In this document: piece after piece, positions 11,471 to 18,615 of the stretch
How the letters are laid out: each line of letters starts with the position of its first letter
Position numbering within the stretch: position 1 is the first letter of the stretch
DNA from: Proteus terrae subsp. cibarius
GTDB lineage: Bacteria > Pseudomonadota > Gammaproteobacteria > Enterobacterales > Enterobacteriaceae
DNA length: 64,000 bases
Assembly (NCBI RefSeq): GCF_011045835.1
Contig: NZ_CP047349.1
Span: 186,001-250,000, forward strand
Direction: 5' to 3'
Notes under the pieces: model-generated
Seen by the model: only the letters and a program-made list of their open reading frames with translations
Databases searched by the model: none
Told to the model about the DNA's origin: nothing
Position numbers and translations under genes: made by a program

Positions 11471-11499
11471 TGGGGCGTTTAGCGTGTAAAAACGCTCCA
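11471..11499 (+). terminator. Possible ECA operon terminator
   Basis: TGGGGCGTTT (11471-11480) pairs with AAACGCTCCA (11490-11499), including one G-T pair. The tail is only TTTAT, so this is a weak intrinsic terminator at best. It lies 92 bases after wecG and before the tRNA promoter, a sensible place for the ECA transcript to end. Confidence 0.45.
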
Positions 11500-11555
11500 T
11501 TTATCGACGAAATGCACAAAGTATCGTCAAACAAACTTTTTTTTTCAAAAAGCAC

Positions 11556-11584
11556 TAGACAGACAGAGCGTAAATCCGTACTAT
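11556..11584 (+). promoter_or_regulatory. Promoter of the argX-hisR-leuT-proM tRNA operon
   Basis: TAGACA (-35, 11556-11561) and TACTAT (-10, 11579-11584) are separated by 17 bases. The following CCTCTCCCGC is a GC-rich discriminator typical of stable-RNA promoters under stringent (ppGpp) control. The first tRNA begins 21 bases after the -10. Confidence 0.8.
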
Positions 11585-11605
11585 CCTCTCCCGCAACGGC
11601 GTGAA

Positions 11606-11682
<77 letters not shown>

Positions 11683-11745
11683 TTAAAGCGTGCTAAGAGT
11701 TACGGTGAAGAACGTTGTTGTAAGAAGTAATAAGATAGCTGTTAT

Positions 11746-11822
11746 GGTGGCTATAGCTCAGTTGGTAGAGCCCTGGATTGTGATTCCAGTTGTCGTGGGT
11801 TCGAGTCCCATTAGCCACCCCA
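11746..11822 (+). tRNA. hisR: tRNA-His (GTG)
   Basis: 77 bases including the extra 5' G (G-1) that pairs with discriminator C and is the identity element for HisRS. The anticodon loop TTGTGAT reads GTG; the T arm is GGGTTCGAGTCCC and CCA is encoded. Second gene of the operon. Confidence 0.97.
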
Positions 11823-11844
11823 TCTTATCTTAGTTATTGTTTAT

Positions 11845-11931
11845 GCGAGGGTGGCGGAATTGGTAGACGCGCTAGCTTCAGGTGTTAGTGTCTTAACGGA
11901 CGTGGGGGTTCAAGTCCCCCCCTTCGCACCA
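11845..11931 (+). tRNA. leuT: tRNA-Leu (CAG)
   Basis: An 87-base class II tRNA with a long variable arm. The anticodon stem CTAGC/GTTAG encloses TTCAGGT (anticodon CAG). The T arm is GGGGGTTCAAGTCCCCC and the 3' end is GCACCA. Third gene of the operon. Confidence 0.97.
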
Positions 11932-11959
11932 ATAAACAAGATAAGAGCAGTAATGCAGA

Positions 11960-12036
11960 CGGCGAGTAGCGCAGCCTGGTAGCGCAACTGGTTTGGGACC
12001 AGTGGGTCGGAGGTTCGAATCCTCTCTCGCCGACCA
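11960..12036 (+). tRNA. proM: tRNA-Pro (TGG)
   Basis: 77 bases. The acceptor CGGCGAG pairs with CTCGCCG, the anticodon stem is CTGGT/ACCAG with loop TTTGGGA (anticodon TGG), the T arm contains GGTTCGAATCC, and CCA is encoded. Last gene of the operon. Confidence 0.97.
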
Positions 12037-12041
12037 ATAAG

Positions 12042-12070
12042 AAAAAGCCTCGATTATATCGAGGCTTTTT
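12042..12070 (+). terminator. Intrinsic terminator of the tRNA operon
   Basis: AAAAAGCCTCGA (12042-12053) pairs perfectly with TCGAGGCTTTTT (12059-12070) around a 5-base loop, and the T-run is part of the stem. It starts six bases after proM. Confidence 0.92.
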
Positions 12071-12109
12071 CGTATCTACGATTTGCCTTTTTAAAAGTCG
12101 TAACACCAT

Positions 12110-12222
12110 TTCTACTTCTACTTCTACTTCTACTTCTACTTCTACTTCTACTTCTACTTCTACTTCTACTTCTACTTCTACTTCTACTTCTACTTCTACT
12201 TCTACTTCTACTTCTACTTCTA
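12110..12222 (+). repeat. Tandem hexamer TTCTAC, about 18.8 copies
   Basis: An uninterrupted 113-base array of TTCTAC between the tRNA-operon terminator and the GlmZ control region. All copies read as identical. One strand is pure pyrimidine apart from one A per unit. Because the unit is six bases, copy-number change would not shift a reading frame but would change spacing. A minus-strand frame through it would encode an (Arg-Ser)n tract; I do not treat that as a gene. It is a likely hypervariable VNTR formed by slippage. Confidence 0.97.
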
Positions 12223-12432
12223 TAATTCGTTACTCTTTTCATATTTTTATTTATTGTTATGTGTTCCAGATAAGAAAGCCCAAATGACGTTTTTAACAAA
12301 AATGCCATCCTTGACACTTAAGGGCTATTAATAATTTAATTTATTGCCGAATTTTAATCTTCATAAAAAGATAGGTAAAATACGTAAAATAATTGGCCGT
12401 AATTATATGAAATATAAGGCTTTTATTTTGTT

Positions 12433-12546
12433 TGTCGGTAAATGCCAACACTCGTCATTTTTATTGTCTCCAATAGGAGACATTTAACCCATTGATTTTA
12501 AGTGGTTAAATAGTTGGTGTGTTTTTCTTGTCGTGAAAAAGAGACG
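12433..12546 (+). promoter_or_regulatory. Three candidate GlrR (QseF) activator sites upstream of glmZ
   Basis: The GlrR consensus as I recall it is TGTC-N10-GACA. It is found perfectly at 12465-12482 and with one mismatch at 12433-12450 (TGTC-N10-AACA) and 12529-12546 (TGTC-N10-GACG). All have the exact 10-base spacer. They lie about 195-310 bases upstream of the GlmZ start, the distance expected of enhancer sites for a sigma-54 promoter. The proteins GlrK/GlrR are not encoded here. Confidence 0.75.
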
Positions 12547-12653
12547 TATATCAGACCCTATATTTTCTTTTCTATTTAGCAATAGCATGATGAAAGCACA
12601 GGCTATAGATTTTTTATCATTGAAAATGAGTGAAGCGAGAAAGGAAAACTAAA

Positions 12654-12666
12654 ATTCAATAAGTTA
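12654..12666 (+). promoter_or_regulatory. Candidate IHF site between the GlrR sites and the glmZ promoter
   Basis: ATTCAATAAGTTA matches the IHF core WATCAANNNNTTR with one mismatch. IHF often bends DNA between enhancer sites and sigma-54 promoters, so the position makes sense, but a single imperfect match in AT-rich DNA is weak evidence. Confidence 0.4.
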
Positions 12667-12714
12667 CCTTATGCTTTTTTAGAGAGAGAATATTTTTCAT
12701 AAAAAATGAAAAAT

Positions 12715-12730
12715 TGGCATGCTTAATGCA
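12715..12730 (+). promoter_or_regulatory. Sigma-54 promoter of glmZ
   Basis: TGGCAT-N5-ATGCA matches the -24/-12 consensus TGGCAC-N5-TTGCW, with the invariant GG (12716-12717) and GC (12728-12729) spaced ten bases apart. The -12 GC lies 13 bases before the predicted GlmZ start at 12742. No clear sigma-70 -35/-10 pair stands out at the same place. Confidence 0.8.
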
Positions 12731-12741
12731 CTATCTATTTT

Positions 12742-12945
12742 GTAGATGCTCATTCCACTCCTTATGACAGCGTATGGCTTCATAAACCTAGGAATGATGC
12801 AGAGCCGATTATTCGGTGCCTACGTCCACGTTAACGATGAACATCATTCATCATCAACAGGACGAAACGTTGAGTGAGGCACCATCCGTCTGTAGACCTG
12901 ATTGTATATTTATACGCCTGTATAGTTTTATACAGGCGTTTTTTT
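12742..12945 (+). ncRNA. glmZ: Small regulatory RNA GlmZ
   Basis: In E. coli, GlmZ is an Hfq-dependent sRNA that base-pairs with the glmS leader to activate glucosamine-6-phosphate synthase. It is cleaved by RNase E guided by RapZ unless its decoy GlmY is abundant. The sequence here begins GTAGATGCTCATTCC and contains GAATGATGCAGAGCCG and CGTTGAGTGAGGCACC, segments I recall as conserved in GlmZ; the last covers the glmS-pairing region. It ends in a strong terminator: CGCCTGTATA (12915-12924) paired with TATACAGGCG (12929-12938), then T7. At 204 bases it is about the E. coli length. It is near hemY, as in E. coli. GlmY is a homologue; the hemY neighbourhood and pairing region favour GlmZ. Confidence 0.9.
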
Positions 12946-13029
12946 ATATACCAACCACACATCCATTTTGTATTCATCGCATTATCACGCTATTATCCAG
13001 CTCAAGGGTAGATTGGAGATAGCATCATT

Positions 13030-13347
13030 ATGATAAATAAACAAAAAGCATATCTTGCACAAGAAAAACTCTTTCTTATAGAGAAGTTTGGCCCACTATT
13101 ATTCTTTTTGATCCCTCTTATCGTGCTCATTATTGGTGGTAAATCATGGGCAAAATATGTGGCTTTTCTTTGTCAGGGGATCGCTCTGATTTATATTGTT
13201 GTGTTTTATCAGGCGAGAAAACATTACCTGTCATTTAAGCAAGAAAATGAGAAGGGAATACCCACTCGTTTTTATCGAATTGCTTGGGTGTATGTATTTT
13301 TGACTTTATGTGTAGAAGTGGTATTGCTATTTCAACATGGCTTTTAA
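13030..13347 (+). CDS. Hypothetical small inner-membrane protein
   Basis: I do not recognise this 105-residue protein. It has three likely membrane helices (about residues 20-38, 42-60 and 85-103), a basic cytoplasmic-looking loop around residues 61-82 and no catalytic motif. The ATG follows GGAGATAGC at a reasonable SD distance, and a terminator follows 12 bases after the stop. It stands alone between GlmZ and the convergent hemY. The good start and clean membrane pattern suggest a real gene. Confidence 0.7.
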   Translation: MINKQKAYLAQEKLFLIEKFGPLLFFLIPLIVLIIGGKSWAKYVAFLCQGIALIYIVVFYQARKHYLSFKQENEKGIPTRFYRIAWVYVFLTLCVEVVLLFQHGF

Positions 13348-13358
13348 ATCAAATAAAA

Positions 13359-13382
13359 AAACCCTCAATAAAGAGGGTTTTT
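13359..13382. terminator. Bidirectional terminator between the small membrane gene and hemY
   Basis: AAACCCTC (13359-13366) pairs with GAGGGTTT (13373-13380), with an A-run upstream and T-run downstream, so it can work on both strands. It serves the small membrane gene and, 48 bases after its stop, probably the hem operon. Confidence 0.8.
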
Positions 13383-13429
13383 AAATCAGTCGCTCAAACA
13401 ATTTATGATCACGTTCTTATCGAATGAGT

Positions 13430-14650
13430 TTATTTACTTTTTTTCGGCTCTTCAAAAATGACAGAATCTTTTTTCAGTGTCATTAATAAAGCATCTTTAC
13501 GTACTTTCGCAGACTCTTCAGATTTTTTCTGTTTATCTAATGCATCAGCAAGCCACGCAAAGTCATGGACATCAGGACGTTGCTTTAACGCATTACGGAA
13601 AGCTTCTTCAGCTTGAGCCCATTGTCCTTGTTGCATTGCAATCTGACCTAATGTGCTATTGAGTAATGGCGTTGGCCCATGTTGTTTAATTAATGAATTG
13701 AGTACTTTCAAAATAACATTGGCATCTGTATTTTTTAAACGAGGTAATAGTAAGATCAATCGTTCATCATACTGACGTTTAACGCCGTCTAAGATGATCG
13801 TTTGAGCAGTCTCTGGATCGTTGCACTCAATAAGGTGTTCAGCTAAAACGACACGTAATGCATTATCGTGATGTACTTTACGCGGTTGTGCTTTCCACCA
13901 ATTCTTCAACCCATCACAGCCATTTTCGGACATTTTCTGTCCCATAATACCGATATAGGCTTTTTGGCGTAATTGCTCTAGTTCATCATCCGTATGTAAT
14001 GCAATTTTTTGCATAGAAGGAATGATATCAAGCAATGCTTGCCAAGCTGCTGTTCGTGTATAAGCGACTTCTGCAAGACGTAACACTTCAGGATGGCGTG
14101 GTGCTTGATTTAATAATTCATCAACTCCAGTACGTGCTGCATGATTTTCGTTTTGTGCTAATAAAATACGCACTCGTGTGATATCAACAGGAAGCTGATT
14201 GGTATCGGCAAGTTCAGCTGCACGTTCAAGGTGTTGCTGAACTCGAAATTCATCACCACGTTGCTGTGCGGCTTCAGCGGCTAATAGGTAGTTTACAACG
14301 GGCTGTTCTGCATAATCTGCATTACGGCTCATCAGTTTTTCAACTTCTTTAAAATCACCTTCCGCTAATTTCATTAATGCCATGCTGGTTTGTTTACGTG
14401 CACGATTACGTTTACGGAAAGAAAACCAACTATATGCTTTTGACCCTGTACCAATAAAACGGCGATAGCTCCAACCAATGAGTAACAGTGCTAATTGCAA
14501 TAAAACAAACATAATAACAAGGCTGGTTACACTGGTTTCAATATCCCAATCATCAGTTTGTATAAGCACATAACCTTGGTGGCCTGCCAAGAGTGGACCA
14601 AAAATGATGCCGGCAATAAGCACCACAAAAAGGAGCAGTATTTTTAACAT
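13430..14650 (-). CDS. hemY: HemY, heme-biosynthesis-associated TPR membrane protein
   Basis: HemY is an inner-membrane protein of the hemCDXY operon with an ill-defined role linked to late protoheme synthesis. The 406 residues start MLKILLLFVVLIAGIIFGPLLAGHQGYVLIQ, with two N-terminal membrane helices, a short basic stretch (FRKRNRARKQ), then a long helical domain of TPR type (for example ALKQRPDVHDFAWLADALDKQ). It follows hemX after four bases. It is not the Bacillus-type protoporphyrinogen oxidase that shares the name. Confidence 0.92.
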   Translation of the reverse strand: MLKILLLFVVLIAGIIFGPLLAGHQGYVLIQTDDWDIETSVTSLVIMFVLLQLALLLIGWSYRRFIGTGSKAYSWFSFRKRNRARKQTSMALMKLAEGDFKEVEKLMSRNADYAEQPVVNYLLAAEAAQQRGDEFRVQQHLERAAELADTNQLPVDITRVRILLAQNENHAARTGVDELLNQAPRHPEVLRLAEVAYTRTAAWQALLDIIPSMQKIALHTDDELEQLRQKAYIGIMGQKMSENGCDGLKNWWKAQPRKVHHDNALRVVLAEHLIECNDPETAQTIILDGVKRQYDERLILLLPRLKNTDANVILKVLNSLIKQHGPTPLLNSTLGQIAMQQGQWAQAEEAFRNALKQRPDVHDFAWLADALDKQKKSEESAKVRKDALLMTLKKDSVIFEEPKKSK

Positions 14651-14654
14651 AAGC

Positions 14655-15923
14655 TTATTCTCCTTGTTGTGTTACTGGTGTATCAGTCGTTGCACTATCA
14701 GCCGCAGCATCTTGCACGTTCTCTGATGCATTATGCTCAGCCTCTACGGGTTGGGCATCTTGGGCTTCAACAGCTTGCGCTTCAGCCACTTGTGGCTCTG
14801 CATACTCATTTTGTGCCAGTAAATTGCGAATTTGCTTTTCTACACGTTTCTCTAGCAGTGTCGGGCTTTTCAATTCTGATGGCATTGCAAGCGTAATAGG
14901 TTGCTTCTCTAATTCAGATACCGTATCTAGAAATGCGGTTGTACTTGGATCAGAGGTATCAAAATAAGCTCGTACCCAAGTGGATACCGCTTCCAGAGAT
15001 TGCTGATAAGTTTCAGTTTGGTGACGAGGCACGGCTTGAGAAGCAATTAATAAACGTGAACGGATATTCTCACGTAAATAGACATCTTGATTAGGTGCTA
15101 ATAAAGGAACTGATGCGGTATCACGGCGACGAATGGTAATAAAATCATCCATAAAGCTTTTCCAGCTCTTACTTAGATTTTGTTTCCAATCAGAAAGTGA
15201 ACCTGAAATGGTTTCGTCGTTTTTATCCATTGGTGAGCCGTTACGCTCTAAACCGGCTAAACGGAGATTATCAATCTGATTCGCTAACTGGTTTAATTGT
15301 AAGATGATGCCATCATTATCAATTTTGGTGAGTGCGGCTAAACTGCTGATATCTTCATTAATAGCACGACGGATTTCAAGTAAACTCGGATCGTTCATTT
15401 CCGCTAAGCTACTGTCAGCACCTTTTAGTAGACTTACAGCGGTCACGACATCTTGATCATTCCATAACTTACGACCAGCCATTTTCACCATAAAATCGGC
15501 TTGAGCTAATAACCAGCTTTTGACGTCTGCACTGGAAATAGCAGCAAATCGTGTTTGTAGATCTTGAATTTGACGCTCTGTCGTTTGGCGCTCGTTTTGT
15601 AATTTATCGATAGTCTGTTTTTGTGAGTTAAACATGCTATCAATATTGTCAAAGCGTTGTTGATAAGTATTTTGGAGTTGTTGTAATTGGGCAAGCTCAG
15701 ATTTGAGTGATTGATTTTCTACACTCAGCTTTGATGCTTGTTGATTGGTGTAATAATAAAGGCTACCACCGATTGCTAAAATAACAAGGATAGCAACAGC
15801 ACTTCCAATTAGACCTGAGCGCTTGTTATTAACAGGTTTGACTTCCTGATAGCGGACATTCTCATCAGCTTTAGCTGCATCTTTTGGCAAGTCATTATCA
15901 TTCGTATTTTTCTGTTCCGTCAT
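14655..15923 (-). CDS. hemX: HemX, uroporphyrinogen-III C-methyltransferase-like membrane protein
   Basis: 422 residues: a short cytoplasmic N-terminus, one membrane helix (about residues 37-58, [23 protein letters not shown]), a coiled-coil of about 80 residues rich in Gln/Leu, a globular domain ([21 protein letters not shown]) and an Ala/Glu/Gln-rich low-complexity tail. The family is named for an old link to SAM:uroporphyrinogen methylation, but lacks the methyltransferase fold; its real role is unknown. It lies 20 bases after hemD and four before hemY. Confidence 0.92.
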   Translation of the reverse strand: MTEQKNTNDNDLPKDAAKADENVRYQEVKPVNNKRSGLIGSAVAILVILAIGGSLYYYTNQQASKLSVENQSLKSELAQLQQLQNTYQQRFDNIDSMFNSQKQTIDKLQNERQTTERQIQDLQTRFAAISSADVKSWLLAQADFMVKMAGRKLWNDQDVVTAVSLLKGADSSLAEMNDPSLLEIRRAINEDISSLAALTKIDNDGIILQLNQLANQIDNLRLAGLERNGSPMDKNDETISGSLSDWKQNLSKSWKSFMDDFITIRRRDTASVPLLAPNQDVYLRENIRSRLLIASQAVPRHQTETYQQSLEAVSTWVRAYFDTSDPSTTAFLDTVSELEKQPITLAMPSELKSPTLLEKRVEKQIRNLLAQNEYAEPQVAEAQAVEAQDAQPVEAEHNASENVQDAAADSATTDTPVTQQGE

Positions 15924-15943
15924 ATCGGCGTCTCATTTAGGTT

Positions 15944-16681
15944 CTATATTAATGCATGAAATAAAGCATCATTATTGGCACTTTCAGCAACGGTGACGGT
16001 TTCCCACCCTAATGTTTTTGCTATTGTTGCTAATCGTTCACTGACCACAAGTAAATGGCAGTTTAACAGCCATGCTTTTTTAGATTCAGCGACCAGATCA
16101 AAGAGTTGTTGTAACATTTCACCGCTAGTGACAACAAGCGTATCAACCTGCGCTTTTTCCCATTGAAGCGCAAAGTCTTCAGGGGAATAATTAATAAATA
16201 GACGTTGGTAACATTCACATTCATCAACGATCGCACCTCGTTGACTCAATGTTGTTGCGAGTAAATCACGACCACCGTTACCTCTAAGCAGTAATATTCG
16301 TTTGTTTTTCACCTGATTAAGTGCAGGAAGTTGGAGAAGATCTTCACTGGTTTCTCCTTGCTCAGGGTAGCAAATTGGAAGACTGCTTAAATGTTGGAAA
16401 TCTTTCGCTGTGCTTTGGCCTATTCCATAATAGGATAGCGTATCTGGCCATGATTGTTGTAATTGATTTAGCTGCCAGTTTGCGTATGACACCGCATTTT
16501 TGGAAAGTAAAAATATACAATCACCCGCTCTTAATCCTTTTAGTTTAGCATCTAATAAAGGGAGTTCACGACCCGCAGTGATCTCGATTAAAGGTGCTTG
16601 AAAGGCTGTTTTCCCCGCATCAATTAAGCGCTGAGTTAATGCCTCTCCTGCTGGATTGGGGCGAGTGATTAAAATACTCAT
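15944..16681 (-). CDS. hemD: Uroporphyrinogen-III synthase
   Basis: HemD cyclises hydroxymethylbilane to uroporphyrinogen III with inversion of ring D. The 245-residue protein has the family pattern: [13 protein letters not shown] at the N-terminus, [20 protein letters not shown] in the first lobe and [15 protein letters not shown] in the second. The family is poorly conserved, but position after hemC with a 4-base ATGA overlap makes the call secure. Confidence 0.95.
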   Translation of the reverse strand: MSILITRPNPAGEALTQRLIDAGKTAFQAPLIEITAGRELPLLDAKLKGLRAGDCIFLLSKNAVSYANWQLNQLQQSWPDTLSYYGIGQSTAKDFQHLSSLPICYPEQGETSEDLLQLPALNQVKNKRILLLRGNGGRDLLATTLSQRGAIVDECECYQRLFINYSPEDFALQWEKAQVDTLVVTSGEMLQQLFDLVAESKKAWLLNCHLLVVSERLATIAKTLGWETVTVAESANNDALFHALI

Positions 16682-17619
16682 GCAGGTGTGCTACCTTGAT
16701 ACACGGCGGTTAAAATAGCTCGCGCACCTTTATCTAAAAGCTCTTCAGCCAATGAGATACCCGCAGTTTCTGCCTCTTCTGGGGTAACTAAACGTTCGCC
16801 ACGCAAAATAGTTTCACCATCAGGAGAACCGACTAAAGCACGTAACCAAATTTTGTCATCTTGCCAAATGGCATAGCTTCCAATAGGAACTTGGCAACCG
16901 CCTTCAAGACGAGTATTCATTGCACGCTCCGATTTAACGCAAACTGCGGTGCGTGTGTGATTGAGAGCATCTAATAGCTGGCGAGTTTCATTGTCATCTA
17001 AGCGACACTCAATACCAACAGCTCCTTGTCCAACCGCGGGTAAGGATTGCTCTGCAGATAATGGTGTACGAATACGCTCGTTAAGACCTAGGCGCTTTAA
17101 GCCAGCAACAGCAAGAATAATGGCATCGTAATCGCCATTATCTAATTTTCCTAAGCGAGTACCTACATTGCCTCGCAAATCACGAATAATTAGATCTGGG
17201 CGTTGTGCTTTTAATTGGCATTGGCGGCGTAAACTGGATGTACCTACAATGCTACCTGCTGGCAGTTCGTCTAAAGAATTATAATGATTAGAGACAAAAG
17301 CATCACGGGGATCTTCGCGTTCACAAATAGTAACTAACCCTAAACCTTCTGGAAAATCAATAGGAACATCTTTCATAGAGTGAACGGCAATATCTGCCCG
17401 CGATTCAAGTAGAGCAAGTTCTAATTCTTTTACGAATAGTCCTTTACCACCTACTTTAGCTAAAGGTGTATCTAGAATGATGTCACCTTTAGTGACCATC
17501 GGTACTAATTCGACGACTAAACCTGGATGAGTAAGTTGTAGTTGTTCTTTCACATAAAGTGCCTGCCACATAGCAAGAGGGCTTTGGCGGGTAGCAATAC
17601 GGATGGTACTTTTTGACAT
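16678..17619 (-). CDS. hemC: Porphobilinogen deaminase (hydroxymethylbilane synthase)
   Basis: HemC joins four porphobilinogen units into hydroxymethylbilane using a covalently bound dipyrromethane cofactor. The 313 residues show [18 protein letters not shown], the arginine-rich [11 protein letters not shown] and the cofactor cysteine in GGCQVPIG (Cys242). It is the first gene of hemCDXY, divergent from cyaA across about 1 kb of very AT-rich DNA. Confidence 0.98.
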   Translation of the reverse strand: MSKSTIRIATRQSPLAMWQALYVKEQLQLTHPGLVVELVPMVTKGDIILDTPLAKVGGKGLFVKELELALLESRADIAVHSMKDVPIDFPEGLGLVTICEREDPRDAFVSNHYNSLDELPAGSIVGTSSLRRQCQLKAQRPDLIIRDLRGNVGTRLGKLDNGDYDAIILAVAGLKRLGLNERIRTPLSAEQSLPAVGQGAVGIECRLDDNETRQLLDALNHTRTAVCVKSERAMNTRLEGGCQVPIGSYAIWQDDKIWLRALVGSPDGETILRGERLVTPEEAETAGISLAEELLDKGARAILTAVYQGSTPA

Positions 17620-17739
17620 AATAGTATTATCTCTTCCGAGCGATTAGCGATATTTTTGTTTAGAAATAAGGCATTGTTTTAACACTTTAAGGCCCAATTT
17701 TCCAGTTAAGGCGCTTTGTGTCGTGATTATAACGAAAGA

Positions 17740-18300
17740 AATGAGGTCATTATCGAAAAAGAAAAAAAGAAAAAGGAAATAGAAAATAAGTAAATTATCA
17801 ATGAATACTATTGAGTTTAGTTATTTTTAGAATTTTATTCTTCTTATATCTATATAAAAAGTGTGGTTATTTACAAAAATAAAACATTAGGTTAATTTTT
17901 TTAACATTCAGTAAGTAGAAGATGATGTAAATATCATATTTAATCTGAACATATTGATAAAACAACCATTATTTTAAATCCTCTTATCTTCCTTATTATT
18001 TTTTTATATATAAAAACACGATAAATTTTAACAAAAATATTATTAAATAAAAGAAGGAGAAATAATTAAAATAAAAAAAAGAATTTATTCTTGGATTAAA
18101 TAAATAATTAATAAAAATTAAATATTATTTTAAATATTATTATCGCAATATTAAAAATAGAATTCTTATTTTAATCGGAAATATAGAAAATAATCAAAAA
18201 ATAGAAATAATCTATTATTATCAATTGGTTGCTTTTATTTTTACTTTTTTATCTATTTTTTATGTTTTGTCAAAATTTATTTTTAGTTTCATCATCAAGT
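17740..18300. other. Extremely AT-rich intergenic stretch between hemC and cyaA
   Basis: No gene is supported in the hemC-cyaA gap (17620-18615). Hand counting lines 17761-18300 gives 86 G+C in 540 bases, about 16%, against clearly higher values in the genes. A/T runs are frequent, so the DNA is likely curved and a candidate for H-NS or IHF binding. It must contain the hemC promoter on the minus strand, which I could not place confidently. Confidence 0.8.
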
Positions 18301-18487
18301 AAACAGGGGTTTTTGTGGGGTAAAGGGAGGATTGAGAGATTTTTTTTATCATTTTTTTTATGGGTGGAATAATTTATCCTTATGATTATAAAGATATTTA
18401 TCTGTTGGCTTTACACGATTAAGCGCTTAAATATCACTTTTAGATCTTGGTGCTATATTTTGAGTTCCTCTTTACGCCTTGCGCTCA

Positions 18488-18509
18488 AGGTGTTAAATTG
18501 ATCACGTTT
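18488..18509 (+). promoter_or_regulatory. CRP-cAMP site in the cyaA promoter region
   Basis: TGTTA-N6-TCACG (18491-18506) matches TGTGA-N6-TCACA with two changes, and the flanking bases look the same as the E. coli cyaA P2 CRP site as I remember it. In E. coli CRP represses cyaA here, limiting cAMP. A candidate -10 (TATATT, 18454-18459) lies upstream. The site is 107 bases before the cyaA start. Confidence 0.8.
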
Positions 18510-18615
18510 CCGAGATTTTGTTAGTAAAGTTTTATCTATTAATATACCTAACTCAACCTTGGTCACTTATAAACTCAGATTCTACTATCTTCTTAGTATT
18601 GTTCAGGCGAAACTC

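Noticed and set aside
11885..12109. Minus-strand ORF over tRNA-Leu and tRNA-Pro
   Set aside because: Antisense of tRNA genes; peptides such as RRGGLEPPRPLRH are a well-known artefact of reading tRNA complements.
12816..13022. 68-codon plus-strand ORF
   Set aside because: It lies mostly within the GlmZ RNA and its terminator, has no SD, and the conserved RNA explains the sequence.
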